DNA from: Bradyrhizobium cenepequi
Lineage (GTDB): Bacteria > Pseudomonadota > Alphaproteobacteria > Rhizobiales > Xanthobacteraceae
Direction of reading: 5' to 3'
Length of the DNA stretch: 64,000 nt
NCBI RefSeq assembly: GCF_020329485.1
Contig: NZ_JAGKJI010000002.1
Location: forward strand, 372,001 to 436,000
The notes under the pieces: model-generated
Databases searched by the model: none
What the model saw: the letters and a program-made list of their open reading frames with translations, nothing else
What the model was told of the DNA's origin: nothing
In this document: positions 25,815 to 36,995 of the stretch, one piece after another
How the letters are laid out: each line of letters opens with the position of its first letter
How positions within the stretch are numbered: position 1 is the first letter of the stretch
Translations under genes and position numbers: made by a program

Positions 25815-27556
25815 CCGACCGCGCGCCAAACACAAAGCCGGCCGAGCCGTGGCGGCAGCGTCTGATCCGCAGCCTGCTCTATGGGCGCAACGTCGACCGC
25901 GCAGTGAAGGCGCGCGCCCGCGTCGGCTTTGCGATCATCGCCTTTGCTGCTGTTTACGCCATCATCGCCGGGCGGCTCGTGATGTTCGCGATCGGCGCGG
26001 ACAGCCATGGCGCGCGCCGCACTGCCGCGCAGGATGCGATCGCGACTGCACGCCCTGATATCATCGACCGCAACGGCGCAATCCTCGCGACCGACGTCAA
26101 GGCGCCGAGTCTGTTTGGCGAGCCGCGCCGCATCATTGACAAGGACGAGGCGATCGAGCTTCTGACAGCGACACTGCCCGACCTCGACACCGTCGAGGTG
26201 CGCGATCGTCTGTCCTCGCGAAAAGGTTTTGCCTGGCTGAAGCGCGAGATCACGCCGCAACAGCAGCAGGATATCCACCGCCTCGGCATTCCCGGCATCG
26301 GTTTCCTGCGCGAGAACCGGCGCATCTATCCGACCGGCCCTACCGTTGCCCACCTGATCGGCCTTGTGAATATCGACAACCAGGGCATCGCCGGCATGGA
26401 GAAGTGGCTGGACAATAATGGTCTGGCCGATCTGCATCGCGCGGGCTTCGCCACCGACCGCCTGCAGAAGCCGGTGCAACTGTCGATCGATCTGCGCGTC
26501 GAGCACGCGCTGCGCGACGAGCTCATGAAGGCGAAGGAGAAGTACAAGGCGAAGGCGGCCTCGGGCCTCGTCTCCAATGTCCGGACCGGCGAGATCGTCG
26601 CGCTGGTCTCACTGCCCGATTTCGATCCGAACAATCCGAAGGAGGCGCACGATCCCGATCGCATCAACCGCCTGACGACGGGCGTTTTCGAGATGGGCTC
26701 GACCTTCAAGACCCTGACGCTGGCGATGGCGCTGGATTCCGGCAAGGCCACGCTCAACACCATGTATGACGCGCGCGGCGCGCTGCACTACGGCAAGTTC
26801 GCGATCCACGACACCCATCCGCTGGGCCGGGCGATCTCGCTGTCGGAAGTGTTCACCTTCTCCTCCAACGTCGGCGCAGCGCGCGTCGCGCTGGCGCAGG
26901 GTGTGGAGGCGCACAAGGCGTTCCTGAAGAAGGTCGGCCAACTCGACCGGCTGCGCACAGAATTGCCGGAGAGCGCATCGCCGATCGTGCCGAAGCGCTG
27001 GGGCGAATTGAACACAATCACCATCGCCTTCGGCCACGGCATCGCGGTCGCGCCGCTGCAGGCTGTGATGGGCATCAATGCGATGGTCAATGGCGGCTAT
27101 CTGATTCCGCCGACCTTCCTCAAGCGCTCGGAGGAAGACGCCAAGACGATGGCCAAGCGGGTGATCAAGCCTGAGACGTCGGATAAGGTCCGCTACCTGA
27201 TGCGGCTCAATGCCGAGATCGGGACCGCCAAGTCGGCCGACGTGAAGGGCTACTATATCGGCGGCAAGACCGGGACCGCGGAAAAAGTCGTCAACGGCCG
27301 CTATTCCAAGAAACAGGTGCTGAACTCGTTCACCGCCGTCATGCCGGCCGATAATCCTCAATATCAGCTCCTGGTGATGCTGGACGAGCCGAAGGCGCTG
27401 CCGGAGACCCATGGTTTCATTACCTCGGGCTGGAACGCGGTGCCGACCGGCGGCAAGGTGATCGCCCGTATTGCTCCACTTTTGGGGCTTGAGCCGCGGT
27501 TCGACCTGCCGCCGTCCGACCGCCTTATTCTTGCGGCATCGAGGACAACCCAGTAA
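25811..27556 (+). CDS. ftsI: septal peptidoglycan transpeptidase FtsI (PBP3)
   Basis: 581 residues. Crosslinks septal peptidoglycan together with FtsW. One N-terminal helix (about 39-58) anchors it. The pedestal domain contains [20 protein letters not shown]. The penicillin-binding domain has the nucleophile motif STFK (297-300), SSN (351-353) and KTGT (486-489). Length is usual. The start overlaps the ftsL stop (ATGA). A repeat element lies between it and murE. Confidence 0.96.
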   Translation: MTDRAPNTKPAEPWRQRLIRSLLYGRNVDRAVKARARVGFAIIAFAAVYAIIAGRLVMFAIGADSHGARRTAAQDAIATARPDIIDRNGAILATDVKAPSLFGEPRRIIDKDEAIELLTATLPDLDTVEVRDRLSSRKGFAWLKREITPQQQQDIHRLGIPGIGFLRENRRIYPTGPTVAHLIGLVNIDNQGIAGMEKWLDNNGLADLHRAGFATDRLQKPVQLSIDLRVEHALRDELMKAKEKYKAKAASGLVSNVRTGEIVALVSLPDFDPNNPKEAHDPDRINRLTTGVFEMGSTFKTLTLAMALDSGKATLNTMYDARGALHYGKFAIHDTHPLGRAISLSEVFTFSSNVGAARVALAQGVEAHKAFLKKVGQLDRLRTELPESASPIVPKRWGELNTITIAFGHGIAVAPLQAVMGINAMVNGGYLIPPTFLKRSEEDAKTMAKRVIKPETSDKVRYLMRLNAEIGTAKSADVKGYYIGGKTGTAEKVVNGRYSKKQVLNSFTAVMPADNPQYQLLVMLDEPKALPETHGFITSGWNAVPTGGKVIARIAPLLGLEPRFDLPPSDRLILAASRTTQ

Positions 27557-27560
27557 GGCG

Positions 27561-27656
27561 TGGGGAGGGGCATGATCCGGAAGCGGAGATGTGGGGTTTC
27601 CGAAGAGATTATGCTCAAACAAGAAAGATGAGATCATGATCCGATTTCTAATCGGG
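27561..27656. repeat. intergenic GCATGATCCGGAA-type repeat between ftsI and murE
   Basis: GGCATGATCCGGAAGCGGAG, GGTTTCCGAAGAGATTATGC, TCAAACAA and a final GATCATGATCCGATTT resemble a repeat scattered in Rhizobiales (from memory). It fills most of the 141-bp gap in an otherwise compact gene cluster. Confidence 0.55.
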
Positions 27657-27697
27657 TCTTGATCGAGCGTGTGAGTCGCCGGCCGGACTGGAAGATC

Positions 27698-29152
27698 ATG
27701 AGACTTCGCGACCTCTTCAGTGCTGATGCCACGATCGATCCGCAGGCGGGAGCCGTCGAAATCGGAGGGCTCGCGGCCGACAGCCGCACGGTGAAGCCGG
27801 GCGATCTGTTCTTCGCGCTCGCGGGCCACAAGACCGACGGCGCGCGCTTCGTCGATGCGGCCATTGCCGCAGGCGCAGTGGCGGTTGCGGGCGACCATCG
27901 GACGCAGCGCGGTCTGCGCGTGCCTTTTGTCGCGACGCCTAATCCGCGGCGCGCATTGGCGTTGGCTGCGGCGAAGTTCTTCCCGCACCAGCCCGCAACG
28001 ATTGCGGCGGTGACCGGCACCAGCGGCAAAACGTCGGTGGCGGCTTTCACGCGCCAGATCTGGCAGCGACTGGGGCACGATGCCGCGAGCATTGGCACCA
28101 TCGGCCTGGTGTCGCCGAAGCTCACGGTCTATGGCTCGCTGACCACGCCTGATCCCATCGCGCTGCATCGCCAGCTCGACGAGATCGCCGGCGACGGCGT
28201 CACGCATCTCGCATTTGAGGCATCCTCGCACGGGCTCGACCAGTATCGGCTTGATGGTGTGCGCATCGCCGCCGGCGGATTCACCAACCTGTCGCGCGAC
28301 CACATGGATTATCACCCCGACGTTGCGCATTATCTCAACGCCAAGCTGCGGCTGTTCCGTGATCTCGTGATGCCCGGCGGCGCGGCCGTGATTTCGGCCG
28401 ATCATGATTGTTCGCCTGAGGTGATCGACGCGGCGCGCACGCGCAAGCTCAGGATCATCGCGGTTGGCCGTAAGGCCGGCGGAGATGGCATTCGCCTGGT
28501 CGACGCTTCGATCGAAGGTTTTGCGCAGAAGCTCGTGATCGAGCATCGTGGCCGGAAATACACCATCCATTTGCCGCTGGTCGGCGAGTTCCAAATTGAG
28601 AATGCGCTAGTGGCCGCCGGTCTTGCAATCGGAACCGGCAGCGACGTCGACGCCGTCTTCGCAAGCCTGGAACAGCTCGAGGGCGCCAAGGGCCGGCTCG
28701 AACGCGTCGGCGAGCGCAACGGCGCGCCGATTTTCGTCGACTACGCACACAAGCCGGACGCGCTCGCCAAGGCGCTGCAGGCGCTGCGGCCCTATGCGAA
28801 GGGGAAGCTGATCGTCGTCTTTGGCGCGGGCGGCGACCGCGACGTGGGCAAGCGTCCGCTGATGGGCGCGATTGCGGCTGACAACGCCGACAGCATCATC
28901 GTCACCGACGACAATCCGCGCAGCGAGAATCCGGCGGCGATCCGTGCCGCCATCCTCGCCGCGGCAAAGGGCGCGAGCGAAATCGCCGACCGCGCGGAAG
29001 CGATCAGGGCCGGCATCGCCGCATTGCAGCCGGGCGATGCGCTCCTGATTGCCGGCAAGGGGCATGAGATCGGACAGATCATCGGCGACAAGACGCTGCC
29101 GTTCAGCGATCATGAGGCCGTGGCCGCTGCGCTTGAAGCGAGGGTCGCATGA
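27698..29152 (+). CDS. murE: UDP-MurNAc-tripeptide synthetase MurE (meso-diaminopimelate-adding)
   Basis: 484 residues. Adds the third amino acid to UDP-MurNAc-dipeptide. The ATP site is TGTSGKTS (106-113). The substrate recognition motif DNPRSENP near 407 is the one that selects meso-diaminopimelate over lysine. FEASSHGLDQYRLDGV and FVDYAHKPDALAKAL are further family marks. The frame is open from a TTG at 27659, but ATG 27698 with GGAAG upstream gives the family N terminus (MRLRDLF). Its stop overlaps murF as ATGA. Confidence 0.96.
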   Translation: MRLRDLFSADATIDPQAGAVEIGGLAADSRTVKPGDLFFALAGHKTDGARFVDAAIAAGAVAVAGDHRTQRGLRVPFVATPNPRRALALAAAKFFPHQPATIAAVTGTSGKTSVAAFTRQIWQRLGHDAASIGTIGLVSPKLTVYGSLTTPDPIALHRQLDEIAGDGVTHLAFEASSHGLDQYRLDGVRIAAGGFTNLSRDHMDYHPDVAHYLNAKLRLFRDLVMPGGAAVISADHDCSPEVIDAARTRKLRIIAVGRKAGGDGIRLVDASIEGFAQKLVIEHRGRKYTIHLPLVGEFQIENALVAAGLAIGTGSDVDAVFASLEQLEGAKGRLERVGERNGAPIFVDYAHKPDALAKALQALRPYAKGKLIVVFGAGGDRDVGKRPLMGAIAADNADSIIVTDDNPRSENPAAIRAAILAAAKGASEIADRAEAIRAGIAALQPGDALLIAGKGHEIGQIIGDKTLPFSDHEAVAAALEARVA

Positions 29153-30582
29153 GCACACAATTATGGACATCGGCAGCGATGGCGGATGCGATGCGCGCCG
29201 CAACACAGGGACGCTTGCCCCCCGGAGTCACCGGTCTTTCGATCGACAGCCGCACGATCCGGCCGGGCGAAGCCTATTTCGCCATCAAGGGCGACGTGCA
29301 TGACGGCCACACTTTTGTCGAGGCCGCATTGAAGGCGGGCGCCGCGCTCGCGGTGGTCGAAACGGCGCAGCGCGAAAAGTTCCCGGCCGATGCGCCGCTC
29401 TTGATCGTCCACGACGTGCTCGCCAGTCTCGTCGATCTTGCCCACGCCTCGCGCGCGCGGCTCAAGGCCAGGATCATCGCCGTCACCGGCTCGGTCGGCA
29501 AGACCTCGACCAAGGAAGCGCTGCGGCACGTGCTCTCGGCGCAGGGCGAGACGCATGCCTCCGTTGCTTCCTTCAACAATCATTGGGGCGTGCCGCTATC
29601 GCTGGCGCGCTGTCCGGCGTCGGCGCGTTTCGCCGTGTTCGAGATCGGCATGAACCATGTCGGCGAGATCACGCCGCTGGTGACGCTGGTGCGGCCGCAT
29701 GTCGCCGTCATCACCACCGTGGAGCCGGTGCATCTGGAATTCTTCTCCGGCATCGAGGAGATCGCGGACGCCAAGGCGGAGATCTTTCTGGGGCTCGAGC
29801 CTGGTGGCGCCGTCGTGCTCAACCGCGACAATGCACAATTCACAAGGCTGGAAGCGCGCGCGAAGGAACTCGGTGTTTCACGCATCGTCTCCTTCGGTAC
29901 GGACGCGCAGTCCGACGCGCGGCTCCTCGACGTCTCGCTGCACGCGGCCTGTTCCGCCGTGCATGCCAACATCCTCGGCCATGACGTCACCTACAAGATC
30001 AGCATGCCGGGCCGTCATATGGCAATGAACTCGCTCGCCGTGCTCGCCGGCGCGTCGCTGATCGGCGCGGACCTCGCGCGGGCGGCATTGTCGCTGTCGC
30101 AGCTCGAGGCGCCCGCGGGCCGTGGTGCGCGGCGCGTCCTCGAGGTTGGGACGGGCGAGGCGACGCTGATCGATGAGAGCTATAATGCCAATCCGGCGTC
30201 GATGGCGGCTGCGCTGAACGTGCTCGGGCGGACTCAAATCGGTGCGCAGGGCCGCCGCATCGCCGTGCTCGGCGACATGCTCGAGCTCGGGCCGACCGGC
30301 CCTGAGCTGCATCGGGGCCTCGCCGAGGCTGTCAACGCCAACAATATCGACCTCGTCTATTGTTGTGGTCCGCTGATGCGCAATCTCTGGGACGCTCTTT
30401 CCACGACAAGGCGGGGAGGCTATGCCGATAGCTCGGCGAGTCTGGAGAGCCAGGCGGTCGCGGCCATCCGCCCCGGCGACGCCATCATGGTCAAGGGATC
30501 GCTGGGTTCGAAGATGAAGCGGATCGTCAACGCGCTGGAAAAGCGTTTTCCCGGCAAAGCCGCGCATGAAGAAGCGGTATAG
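29149..30582 (+). CDS. murF: UDP-MurNAc-tripeptide--D-Ala-D-Ala ligase MurF
   Basis: 477 residues. Adds D-Ala-D-Ala to complete the UDP-MurNAc-pentapeptide. The ATP site is VTGSVGKTSTKEAL (112 on), followed by SFNNHWGVPLSLAR, FEIGMNHVGEI and the C-terminal IDESYNANPASMAAAL. The N-terminal domain has SIDSRTIRPGEAYFAIKG. ATG overlaps the murE stop; mraY follows after 9 bp. Confidence 0.96.
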   Translation: MSTQLWTSAAMADAMRAATQGRLPPGVTGLSIDSRTIRPGEAYFAIKGDVHDGHTFVEAALKAGAALAVVETAQREKFPADAPLLIVHDVLASLVDLAHASRARLKARIIAVTGSVGKTSTKEALRHVLSAQGETHASVASFNNHWGVPLSLARCPASARFAVFEIGMNHVGEITPLVTLVRPHVAVITTVEPVHLEFFSGIEEIADAKAEIFLGLEPGGAVVLNRDNAQFTRLEARAKELGVSRIVSFGTDAQSDARLLDVSLHAACSAVHANILGHDVTYKISMPGRHMAMNSLAVLAGASLIGADLARAALSLSQLEAPAGRGARRVLEVGTGEATLIDESYNANPASMAAALNVLGRTQIGAQGRRIAVLGDMLELGPTGPELHRGLAEAVNANNIDLVYCCGPLMRNLWDALSTTRRGGYADSSASLESQAVAAIRPGDAIMVKGSLGSKMKRIVNALEKRFPGKAAHEEAV

Positions 30583-30591
30583 GCATATTGA

Positions 30592-31698
30592 ATGTTTTAT
30601 TGGCTGATCGACCTTTCCAACACGGTCCCCGGCTTCGGCGTGTTCCGGGGGGCGCTCAACGTGTTCCGCTACATCACGTTCCGCACCGGCGGGGCGATGG
30701 TGACGGGCGCGCTGTTCGTGTTCCTGTTTGGGCCCTGGATCATCGATCATCTGCGGCTGCGCCAGGGCAAGGGCCAGCCGATCCGCACCGACGGCCCGCA
30801 ATCGCACCTGATTTCGAAGAAGGGCACGCCGACCATGGGCGGGCTGATGATCCTGTCCGGCGTGGTGGTGGCGACGCTGCTCTGGGCCAACCCGATCAAC
30901 CCCTATGTCTGGATCGTGCTGGCGGTGACGCTCGGCTTCGGCTTCGTCGGCTTCTATGATGATTATCTGAAGGTCACCAAGCAGAGCCACAGCGGCTTTG
31001 CCGGCAAGCTGCGCCTTGCGATCGAGGCGATCATCGCGCTCGCCGCCTGCTACGCGCTGGTGCGGCTCGGGCGCGATGTGTCCTCGACCTCGCTCGCGAT
31101 TCCCTTCTTTAAGGATGTGGTGTTCAATTTCGGCTGGTTCTTCGTGATTTTCGGCGCCTTCGTCATGGTCGGCGCCGGAAATGCGGTGAACCTGACCGAC
31201 GGGCTCGACGGTCTCGCCATCGTTCCGGTGATGATCGCCGCCGCCAGCTTCGGCATGATCTCCTATCTCACCGGCAACGCGGTGTTCTCCGATTACCTGC
31301 AGATCAATTATGTCGCCGGCACCGGCGAACTCGCGGTGCTCTGCGGCGCCGTGCTGGGCGCGGGTCTGGGCTTCCTGTGGTTCAACGCGCCGCCGGCCTC
31401 GATCTTCATGGGCGACACCGGCTCGCTCGCGCTCGGCGGCATGTTGGGGGCGACGGCGGTCGCGGTGAAGCACGAGATCGTGCTGGCGGTGATCGGTGGC
31501 CTGTTCGTGCTGGAGGCGGTTTCGGTGATCGTGCAGGTGGCCTCCTTCAAGCTCACCGGCAAGCGCGTGTTCCGCATGGCGCCGCTGCACCATCATTTCG
31601 AGCAGAAAGGCTGGACCGAGCCGCAGATCGTGATCCGCTTCTGGATCATCTCCGTGATGCTGGCGCTCGCCGGCCTGTCCACGCTGAAGCTGCGATGA
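30592..31698 (+). CDS. mraY: phospho-MurNAc-pentapeptide-transferase MraY
   Basis: 368-residue inner-membrane enzyme with about ten helices. Transfers phospho-MurNAc-pentapeptide to undecaprenyl phosphate, making lipid I. Catalytic and conserved loops are [33 protein letters not shown] (Asp-Asp), [26 protein letters not shown] and [20 protein letters not shown]. Stop overlaps murD as ATGA. Confidence 0.97.
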   Translation: MFYWLIDLSNTVPGFGVFRGALNVFRYITFRTGGAMVTGALFVFLFGPWIIDHLRLRQGKGQPIRTDGPQSHLISKKGTPTMGGLMILSGVVVATLLWANPINPYVWIVLAVTLGFGFVGFYDDYLKVTKQSHSGFAGKLRLAIEAIIALAACYALVRLGRDVSSTSLAIPFFKDVVFNFGWFFVIFGAFVMVGAGNAVNLTDGLDGLAIVPVMIAAASFGMISYLTGNAVFSDYLQINYVAGTGELAVLCGAVLGAGLGFLWFNAPPASIFMGDTGSLALGGMLGATAVAVKHEIVLAVIGGLFVLEAVSVIVQVASFKLTGKRVFRMAPLHHHFEQKGWTEPQIVIRFWIISVMLALAGLSTLKLR

Positions 31699-33095
31699 TC
31701 CCCATCACCTCGTTCGCGGGCAAGACCGTCGCCGTGTTCGGCCTCGGCGGCTCGGGGCTTGCAAGCTGCCACGCGCTGAAGGCGGGTGGGGCGGAGGTGA
31801 TCGCCGGCGACGACAATGCCGACAACGTCACCAAGGCTACGCAGGCCGGCTTCATCACCGCCGACCTGCGCTCGGTCTCCTGGGCGAAATTCGCTGCGCT
31901 GATCCTGACCCCCGGCGCGCCGCTGACCCATCCGGCGCCGCATTGGAGCGTGCTGCTGGCGCGCGAGGCCGGCGTCGAGGTGATTGGCGACATCGAACTG
32001 TTCTGCCGCGAGCGGCGGCGATACGCGCCGCAAGCGCCGTTCGTCGCCATCACCGGTACCAACGGCAAGTCAACCACGACAGCGCTGATCGCGCATCTGA
32101 TGAAGGTCGCCGGCTACGACACCCAGATGGGCGGCAATATCGGCACCGCGATCCTGTCGCTCGAGCCGCCGCGCATGGGGCGTGTCCACGTGATCGAGAT
32201 GTCGTCCTACCAGATCGACCTCACGCCTTCGCTCGATCCATCCGTCGGCATCCTGCTCAATGTCAGCGAGGACCACATCGATCGCCACGGCACGCTCGCG
32301 AATTACGCCGCGGTGAAGGAGCGGCTGGTCGCGGGTGTCCAGCCGGAGGGCACTTCGATCGTCGGCGTAGACGACATCTTCTGCCGCAACATCGCCGACC
32401 GCCTCGATCAGGCGGGCAAGCGCGTGGTGCGCGTCTCCGTGAAGAACCCGCTACCCGACGGCATCTATGTCGAGCGCGAGACCATCGTGCTGGCGTCAGG
32501 CGCCGCGCGCAGCGAGGTGGCAAGATTCGGTGGCATCGGCTCGCTGCGCGGCTTGCACAATGCCCAGAACGCGGCCTGCGCCGCCGCTTGCGCGCTGGCG
32601 ATGGGCATCTCGACGGACGTGCTGCAAATTGGTCTGCGCAGCTTTCCCGGCCTCGCTCACCGGATGGAGCAGGTCGGCCGCCGCGGCAACGTGCTGTTCG
32701 TCAACGACTCCAAGGGCACCAATGCGGATGCCGCCGCGCATGCGCTGTCGTCCTTCACCGACATTTTCTGGATCGCCGGCGGCAAGCCGAAGGCCGGCGG
32801 CATCACCAGCCTGACCGGCTATTTTCCGCGTATCCGCAAAGCCTATCTGATCGGCGAGGCGGCGCAGGAATTTTCAGGCACGCTCGGCGAAGCCGTGCCG
32901 CACGAGATTTCGCAGACACTGGACGTCGCGGTTGCCAACGCGGCACGTGACGCGGAAGCCTCCGGCCTTGCTGACGCGGTTGTCCTGCTGTCGCCCGCCT
33001 GCGCCTCGTTCGATCAGTACCGCAATTTCGAAATCCGCGGCGCCGCCTTCCGCGACCTCGTGACAGCGCTGACGGGCGTCAAGCCGGTGGTGTGA
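31695..33095 (+). CDS. murD: UDP-MurNAc-L-Ala:D-Glu ligase MurD
   Basis: 466 residues. Adds D-glutamate to UDP-MurNAc-L-Ala. The N-terminal Rossmann part has [20 protein letters not shown]. The ATP site is [18 protein letters not shown] (from 119). Then [26 protein letters not shown] and [13 protein letters not shown]. The C terminus has [15 protein letters not shown] and [19 protein letters not shown], the MurD signature. ATG 31695 overlaps the mraY stop. Confidence 0.96.
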   Translation: MIPITSFAGKTVAVFGLGGSGLASCHALKAGGAEVIAGDDNADNVTKATQAGFITADLRSVSWAKFAALILTPGAPLTHPAPHWSVLLAREAGVEVIGDIELFCRERRRYAPQAPFVAITGTNGKSTTTALIAHLMKVAGYDTQMGGNIGTAILSLEPPRMGRVHVIEMSSYQIDLTPSLDPSVGILLNVSEDHIDRHGTLANYAAVKERLVAGVQPEGTSIVGVDDIFCRNIADRLDQAGKRVVRVSVKNPLPDGIYVERETIVLASGAARSEVARFGGIGSLRGLHNAQNAACAAACALAMGISTDVLQIGLRSFPGLAHRMEQVGRRGNVLFVNDSKGTNADAAAHALSSFTDIFWIAGGKPKAGGITSLTGYFPRIRKAYLIGEAAQEFSGTLGEAVPHEISQTLDVAVANAARDAEASGLADAVVLLSPACASFDQYRNFEIRGAAFRDLVTALTGVKPVV

Positions 33096-33181
33096 CGCTT
33101 CAAAACTTCTGCAATCCATTAACCCCTTAGAAACCACCCTCGTCCACCAATGGTCGTTACCTCTGCCATCTGGGGACGCCC

Positions 33182-34333
33182 ATGCTCGCCCGTGACCAAC
33201 GCACGCCGTTCTCCGACTGGTGGTGGACCATCGACAAGCCGCTCTTGGCTGCGGTCATTGCGCTGATGTTCGGCGGTGTGATCCTGTCGCTGGCGGCGAG
33301 CCCGCCGGTCGCAACCCGGATCGGGCTCGATCCCTTCCATTTCTTCAGCCGGCACGTGCTGTTCCTGCTGCCATCCTTCATCGTGCTGATCGCAGTCTCC
33401 TTCCTGTCGCCGCGCCAGATCCGGCGCGCCGCGCTGGTGGTGTTCTTCGTCAGCATCGCGCTGATCGTGATGACGCTCCTGGTCGGCCCGGAGGTGAAGG
33501 GCTCGCGGCGCTGGATCACGCTGGTCGGCCTCAATATCCAGGCGTCCGAATCGGCAAAGCCGGCCTTCGTCATCGTTGCGGCCTGGCTGTTTGCGGAGTC
33601 GACCAGGCGCCCCGAGATGCCGGCGACCTCGATGGCAATGGTGCTGCTGTTGATGCTGGTCTCACTCCTGGTGATGGAACCCGACTTCGGCCAGACCATG
33701 CTGATCCTGATGGTGTGGGGCGCGCTGTTCTTCATCGCAGGGATGCGGATGATCTGGGTCGCGGGACTTGCCGGCGCGGCCGGCCTCGGCCTGTTCAGCG
33801 CCTATCTGTTCGTTCCGCACGTCGCCGGCCGCATCAAGCGCTTCTTGAACCCGGCTTCCGGTGACACCTTTCAGGTGGACATGGCGATGGAAGCGTTCTG
33901 GAACGGCGGCTGGTTCGGACGCGGGCCGGGCGAGGGCATCGCAAAGCGCAGCCTGCCGGACAGCCACACCGACTTCGTCTTCGCGGTCGCCGCCGAAGAG
34001 TTCGGCATCATCCTCTGCCTTGCGCTGCTGGCGCTGTTCGCCTTCGTCGTGATCCGCACGCTATCGCGCGCCTATGCGAGCGAAGATATGTTCGCGCGCT
34101 TTGCGGCGTCGGGGCTTGCGATCCTGTTCGGCGTGCAGGCCGCCATCAACATGGCGGTCAATCTGCAATTGATTCCGGCCAAGGGCATGACGCTGCCGTT
34201 CATCTCCTATGGCGGCTCGTCGATCGTCTCGCTGGCCTACGGCGTCGGCATGATGCTGGCGCTGACCCGGCAGCGCCCGCGTACCGAGATCGAATCCGTG
34301 AACGCGGCCGGCGCCGTGCAGGGCTATGCCTGA
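33182..34333 (+). CDS. ftsW: septal peptidoglycan glycosyltransferase FtsW
   Basis: 383-residue polytopic SEDS protein that polymerises septal glycan with FtsI. Conserved stretches are RRWITLVGLNIQASESAKPA, MEPDFGQTMLILMVWGALFF, GLFSAYLFVPHVAGRIKRFL, LPDSHTDFVFAVAAEEFGII and LPFISYGGSSIVSLAYGVGM. About ten helices. The N terminus carries the cytoplasmic TPFSDWWWTIDKPLL segment usual in Rhizobiales. The 86-bp gap after murD contains one TTAACC half-site only. Confidence 0.95.
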   Translation: MLARDQRTPFSDWWWTIDKPLLAAVIALMFGGVILSLAASPPVATRIGLDPFHFFSRHVLFLLPSFIVLIAVSFLSPRQIRRAALVVFFVSIALIVMTLLVGPEVKGSRRWITLVGLNIQASESAKPAFVIVAAWLFAESTRRPEMPATSMAMVLLLMLVSLLVMEPDFGQTMLILMVWGALFFIAGMRMIWVAGLAGAAGLGLFSAYLFVPHVAGRIKRFLNPASGDTFQVDMAMEAFWNGGWFGRGPGEGIAKRSLPDSHTDFVFAVAAEEFGIILCLALLALFAFVVIRTLSRAYASEDMFARFAASGLAILFGVQAAINMAVNLQLIPAKGMTLPFISYGGSSIVSLAYGVGMMLALTRQRPRTEIESVNAAGAVQGYA

Positions 34334-34358
34334 CTAGCGTCGTCGGCTATTTGAGGCC

Positions 34359-35459
34359 ATGGACAACGCGCCACTTATTCTGCTTGCGGCCGGCGGCACC
34401 GGCGGCCATCTGTTCCCGGCCGAAGCGCTCGGCGTGGAACTGATCAAGCGCGGCTTGCGCGTGCGGCTCGCGACCGATGCCCGCGCGCTGCGCTACAGCG
34501 GTCTGTTCTCCAAGGACAACATCGACGTGGTGCCGAGCGAGACGGTGCGCGGGCGCAACCCGATCTCGCTCGCCCGCACCGCGGTCATGCTCGGTCATGG
34601 TCTCGTGGTTGCCGTCAATCTGGTGCGCCGACTGAAGCCGGCTGCGGTGGTTGGCTTCGGCGGCTATCCAACAGTGCCGCCGCTGCTGGCTGCGCGCCTG
34701 CTCGGGGTGCCCGGCATCATCCATGACGCCAACGCGGTGCTCGGCCGCGCCAATCGCTTCCTCTCCGGCCGCGTCAATGCGATCGCGACCTCGCTGCCCG
34801 GCGTGCTCGATCGCGATCCGGCACTGTCCGGCAAGACCACCACCGTCGGCACGCCGATGCGGCCCGCGATCCTCGCGGCCGCCGCGGTGCCGTTTGCCAC
34901 GCTGGAACCAAACGGGCCGCTGCGCCTGCTCGTGGTCGGCGGCAGCCAGGGCGCGCGAGTGATGAGCGATATCGTGCCCGGCGCAATCGAAAAGCTCGAG
35001 CCCGCGCTGTGGAACCGCCTGATCCTCACGCAGCAGGTGCGGGAGGAGGACATGGCGCGGGTGCGCGCGGTCTATGGCCGGCTCAAGATCAATGTCGAGC
35101 TCGCGCCGTTCTTCACAGACCTGCCGGCAAAGCTCGCCGCCAGCCATCTCGTGATCTCACGCTCCGGTGCCGGCACTGTCGCCGAGCTCGCCGCGATCGG
35201 CCGGCCCTCGATCCTGGTGCCGCTGCCCGGCGCGATTGATCAGGACCAGTTCGCCAATGCCGGCGTGCTGTCGCAGGCCGGCGGCGCCTTGCGGATCCCG
35301 CAAGCGGAATTCACCCAGGATCGGTTGGCGGCCGAAATCTCTGCTTTCGCTGCTGAACCCGCGAAATTGACCGCGATGGCCGCGGCCGCACGCGGCGTCG
35401 GGCGTTTGGACGCCGCCGAACGGCTGGCCGATCTGGTGGTGAAAGTGGCTGGAATTTAG
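34359..35459 (+). CDS. murG: lipid II synthase MurG (GlcNAc transferase)
   Basis: 366-residue peripheral GT28 enzyme. Adds GlcNAc to lipid I on the cytoplasmic face. The N-terminal [14 protein letters not shown] loop, [20 protein letters not shown] and [16 protein letters not shown] belong to the acceptor half. [20 protein letters not shown] and [20 protein letters not shown] with [15 protein letters not shown] belong to the UDP-GlcNAc half. A repeat of about 85 bp separates it from murC. Confidence 0.96.
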   Translation: MDNAPLILLAAGGTGGHLFPAEALGVELIKRGLRVRLATDARALRYSGLFSKDNIDVVPSETVRGRNPISLARTAVMLGHGLVVAVNLVRRLKPAAVVGFGGYPTVPPLLAARLLGVPGIIHDANAVLGRANRFLSGRVNAIATSLPGVLDRDPALSGKTTTVGTPMRPAILAAAAVPFATLEPNGPLRLLVVGGSQGARVMSDIVPGAIEKLEPALWNRLILTQQVREEDMARVRAVYGRLKINVELAPFFTDLPAKLAASHLVISRSGAGTVAELAAIGRPSILVPLPGAIDQDQFANAGVLSQAGGALRIPQAEFTQDRLAAEISAFAAEPAKLTAMAAAARGVGRLDAAERLADLVVKVAGI

Positions 35460-35490
35460 GCCGGAACAGCGAATTTTTCGCCTGTTTGGC

Positions 35491-35575
35491 GTCATGGCCG
35501 GGCTTGTCCCAGCCATCCACGTCTTGCATGAAGGGGCGGAGATTCGCGGATGTTCGGGCAAGCCCCAGGCATGAC
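35491..35575. repeat. palindromic repeat between murG and murC, family F
   Basis: GTCATGGCCGGGCTTGTCCC at one end and GGGCAAGCCCCAGGCATGAC at the other are imperfect complements. The GTCATGGCCGGGCTTGTCCC type of element is common in Bradyrhizobium spacers, from memory. It ends 15 bp before the murC start, inside the cell-wall gene run. Confidence 0.7.
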
Positions 35576-35590
35576 GAAGGAAAACGCATC

Positions 35591-36994
35591 ATGAGACTGC
35601 CGCGCGAGATCGGACCTATCCACTTCATCGGGATCGGCGGCATCGGCATGAGCGGCATTGCCGAGGTGCTCTGCAATCTCGGCTACACCGTGCAGGGGTC
35701 TGACGCTTCCGAGAGCGGCAATGTCGTCCGGCTGCGCGAGAAGGGCACCACGGTTTCGATCGGCCACAAGGCCGAGAACATCGACGGCGCCGACGTCGTC
35801 GTGGTCTCGACCGCGATCAAGCGCGACAATCCGGAACTGATGGCGGCGCGCGCGCAGCGCATTCCGGTGGTGCGCCGCGCCGAGATGCTCGCCGAACTGA
35901 TGCGGCTGAAGAGCTGCGTCGCGATCGCCGGCACCCATGGCAAGACCACGACTACCTCCATGGTCGCAGCCCTGCTCGATGCCGGCGATCTCGATCCGAC
36001 CGTGATCAATGGCGGCATCATCAATGCCTACGGCACCAATGCGCGGCTCGGCGCGGGCGACTGGATGGTGGTGGAAGCCGATGAAAGCGACGGCACGTTC
36101 CTGAAGCTGCCGACGGATGTCGCCATCGTCACCAATGTCGACCCCGAGCATCTCGATCACTTCAAGACCTTCGAGGCCGTGCAGGATGCGTTCCGCGCCT
36201 TCGTCGAGAACGTGCCGTTCTATGGCTTCGCGGTGATGTGCATCGATCATCCCGTGGTGCAGACGATCGTCGGTCGCATCGAGGACAGACGCATCATCAC
36301 CTATGGCCAGAACCCACAGGCCGATGCGCGGCTGGTCGATCTGCAGCCGATTCCCGGCGGCTCGAAGTTCAAGGTCGGCTTCCGCAACCGCAAGACCGAT
36401 GCGACGCACGAAATATCCGACATCGTGCTGCCGATGCCGGGCCGCCACAACGCGTCGAACGCGACAGCGGCGATTGCGGTTGCACATGAGCTCGGCATTT
36501 CCGACGAAGCGATCCGCAAGGCCATCGCGGGCTTCGGCGGCGTGAAGCGGCGTTTCACCAGGACCGGCGAGTGGAACGGCGTCACCGTGATCGACGATTA
36601 CGGCCACCATCCCGTCGAGATCGCGGCAGTCTTGAAGGCGGCGCGCGAGTCCTACAGCGGCAAGATCATCGCCGTGGTGCAGCCGCACCGTTTCACCCGC
36701 CTGCAGTCGCTGTTCGAGGAGTTCTGCACCTGCTTCAACGATGCCGATGCGGTCGTCGTCGCCGAGGTCTATCCGGCGGGCGAGGCACCGATCCCGGGCA
36801 TTGACCGCGATCATTTCGTGCTCGGCCTGCGCGCGCATGGCCATCGCGAGGTGGTCCCGCTGCCGAATGCCGGCGAGCTTGCAAAGATCATCCACGGCCT
36901 TGCCAAGCCTGGCGATCTCGTCGTGTGCCTCGGCGCCGGCAACATCACGCAATGGGCTTACGCGTTGCCCGGCGAATTGAAGGCACTGGACTAG
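35591..36994 (+). CDS. murC: UDP-MurNAc:L-alanine ligase MurC
   Basis: 467 residues. Adds the first L-Ala to UDP-MurNAc. [20 protein letters not shown] near the N terminus, the ATP site [11 protein letters not shown] (from 114), [40 protein letters not shown] and [17 protein letters not shown] are all diagnostic. The frame is open upstream through the palindromic repeat; ATG 35591 gives the family N terminus ([12 protein letters not shown]). murB follows after 1 bp. Confidence 0.96.
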   Translation: MRLPREIGPIHFIGIGGIGMSGIAEVLCNLGYTVQGSDASESGNVVRLREKGTTVSIGHKAENIDGADVVVVSTAIKRDNPELMAARAQRIPVVRRAEMLAELMRLKSCVAIAGTHGKTTTTSMVAALLDAGDLDPTVINGGIINAYGTNARLGAGDWMVVEADESDGTFLKLPTDVAIVTNVDPEHLDHFKTFEAVQDAFRAFVENVPFYGFAVMCIDHPVVQTIVGRIEDRRIITYGQNPQADARLVDLQPIPGGSKFKVGFRNRKTDATHEISDIVLPMPGRHNASNATAAIAVAHELGISDEAIRKAIAGFGGVKRRFTRTGEWNGVTVIDDYGHHPVEIAAVLKAARESYSGKIIAVVQPHRFTRLQSLFEEFCTCFNDADAVVVAEVYPAGEAPIPGIDRDHFVLGLRAHGHREVVPLPNAGELAKIIHGLAKPGDLVVCLGAGNITQWAYALPGELKALD

Positions 36995-36995
36995 C

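Noticed and set aside
26609..28594. 661-codon minus-strand frame opposite ftsI and murE
   Set aside because: Spans two well-identified genes and their repeat spacer; composition of a mirror frame.
29878..31596. 572-codon minus-strand frame opposite murF and mraY
   Set aside because: His/Arg/Gln-rich antisense frame crossing the boundary of two real genes.
33096..33181. CtrA site before ftsW
   Set aside because: Only one TTAACC half-site; no second half at the right spacing.
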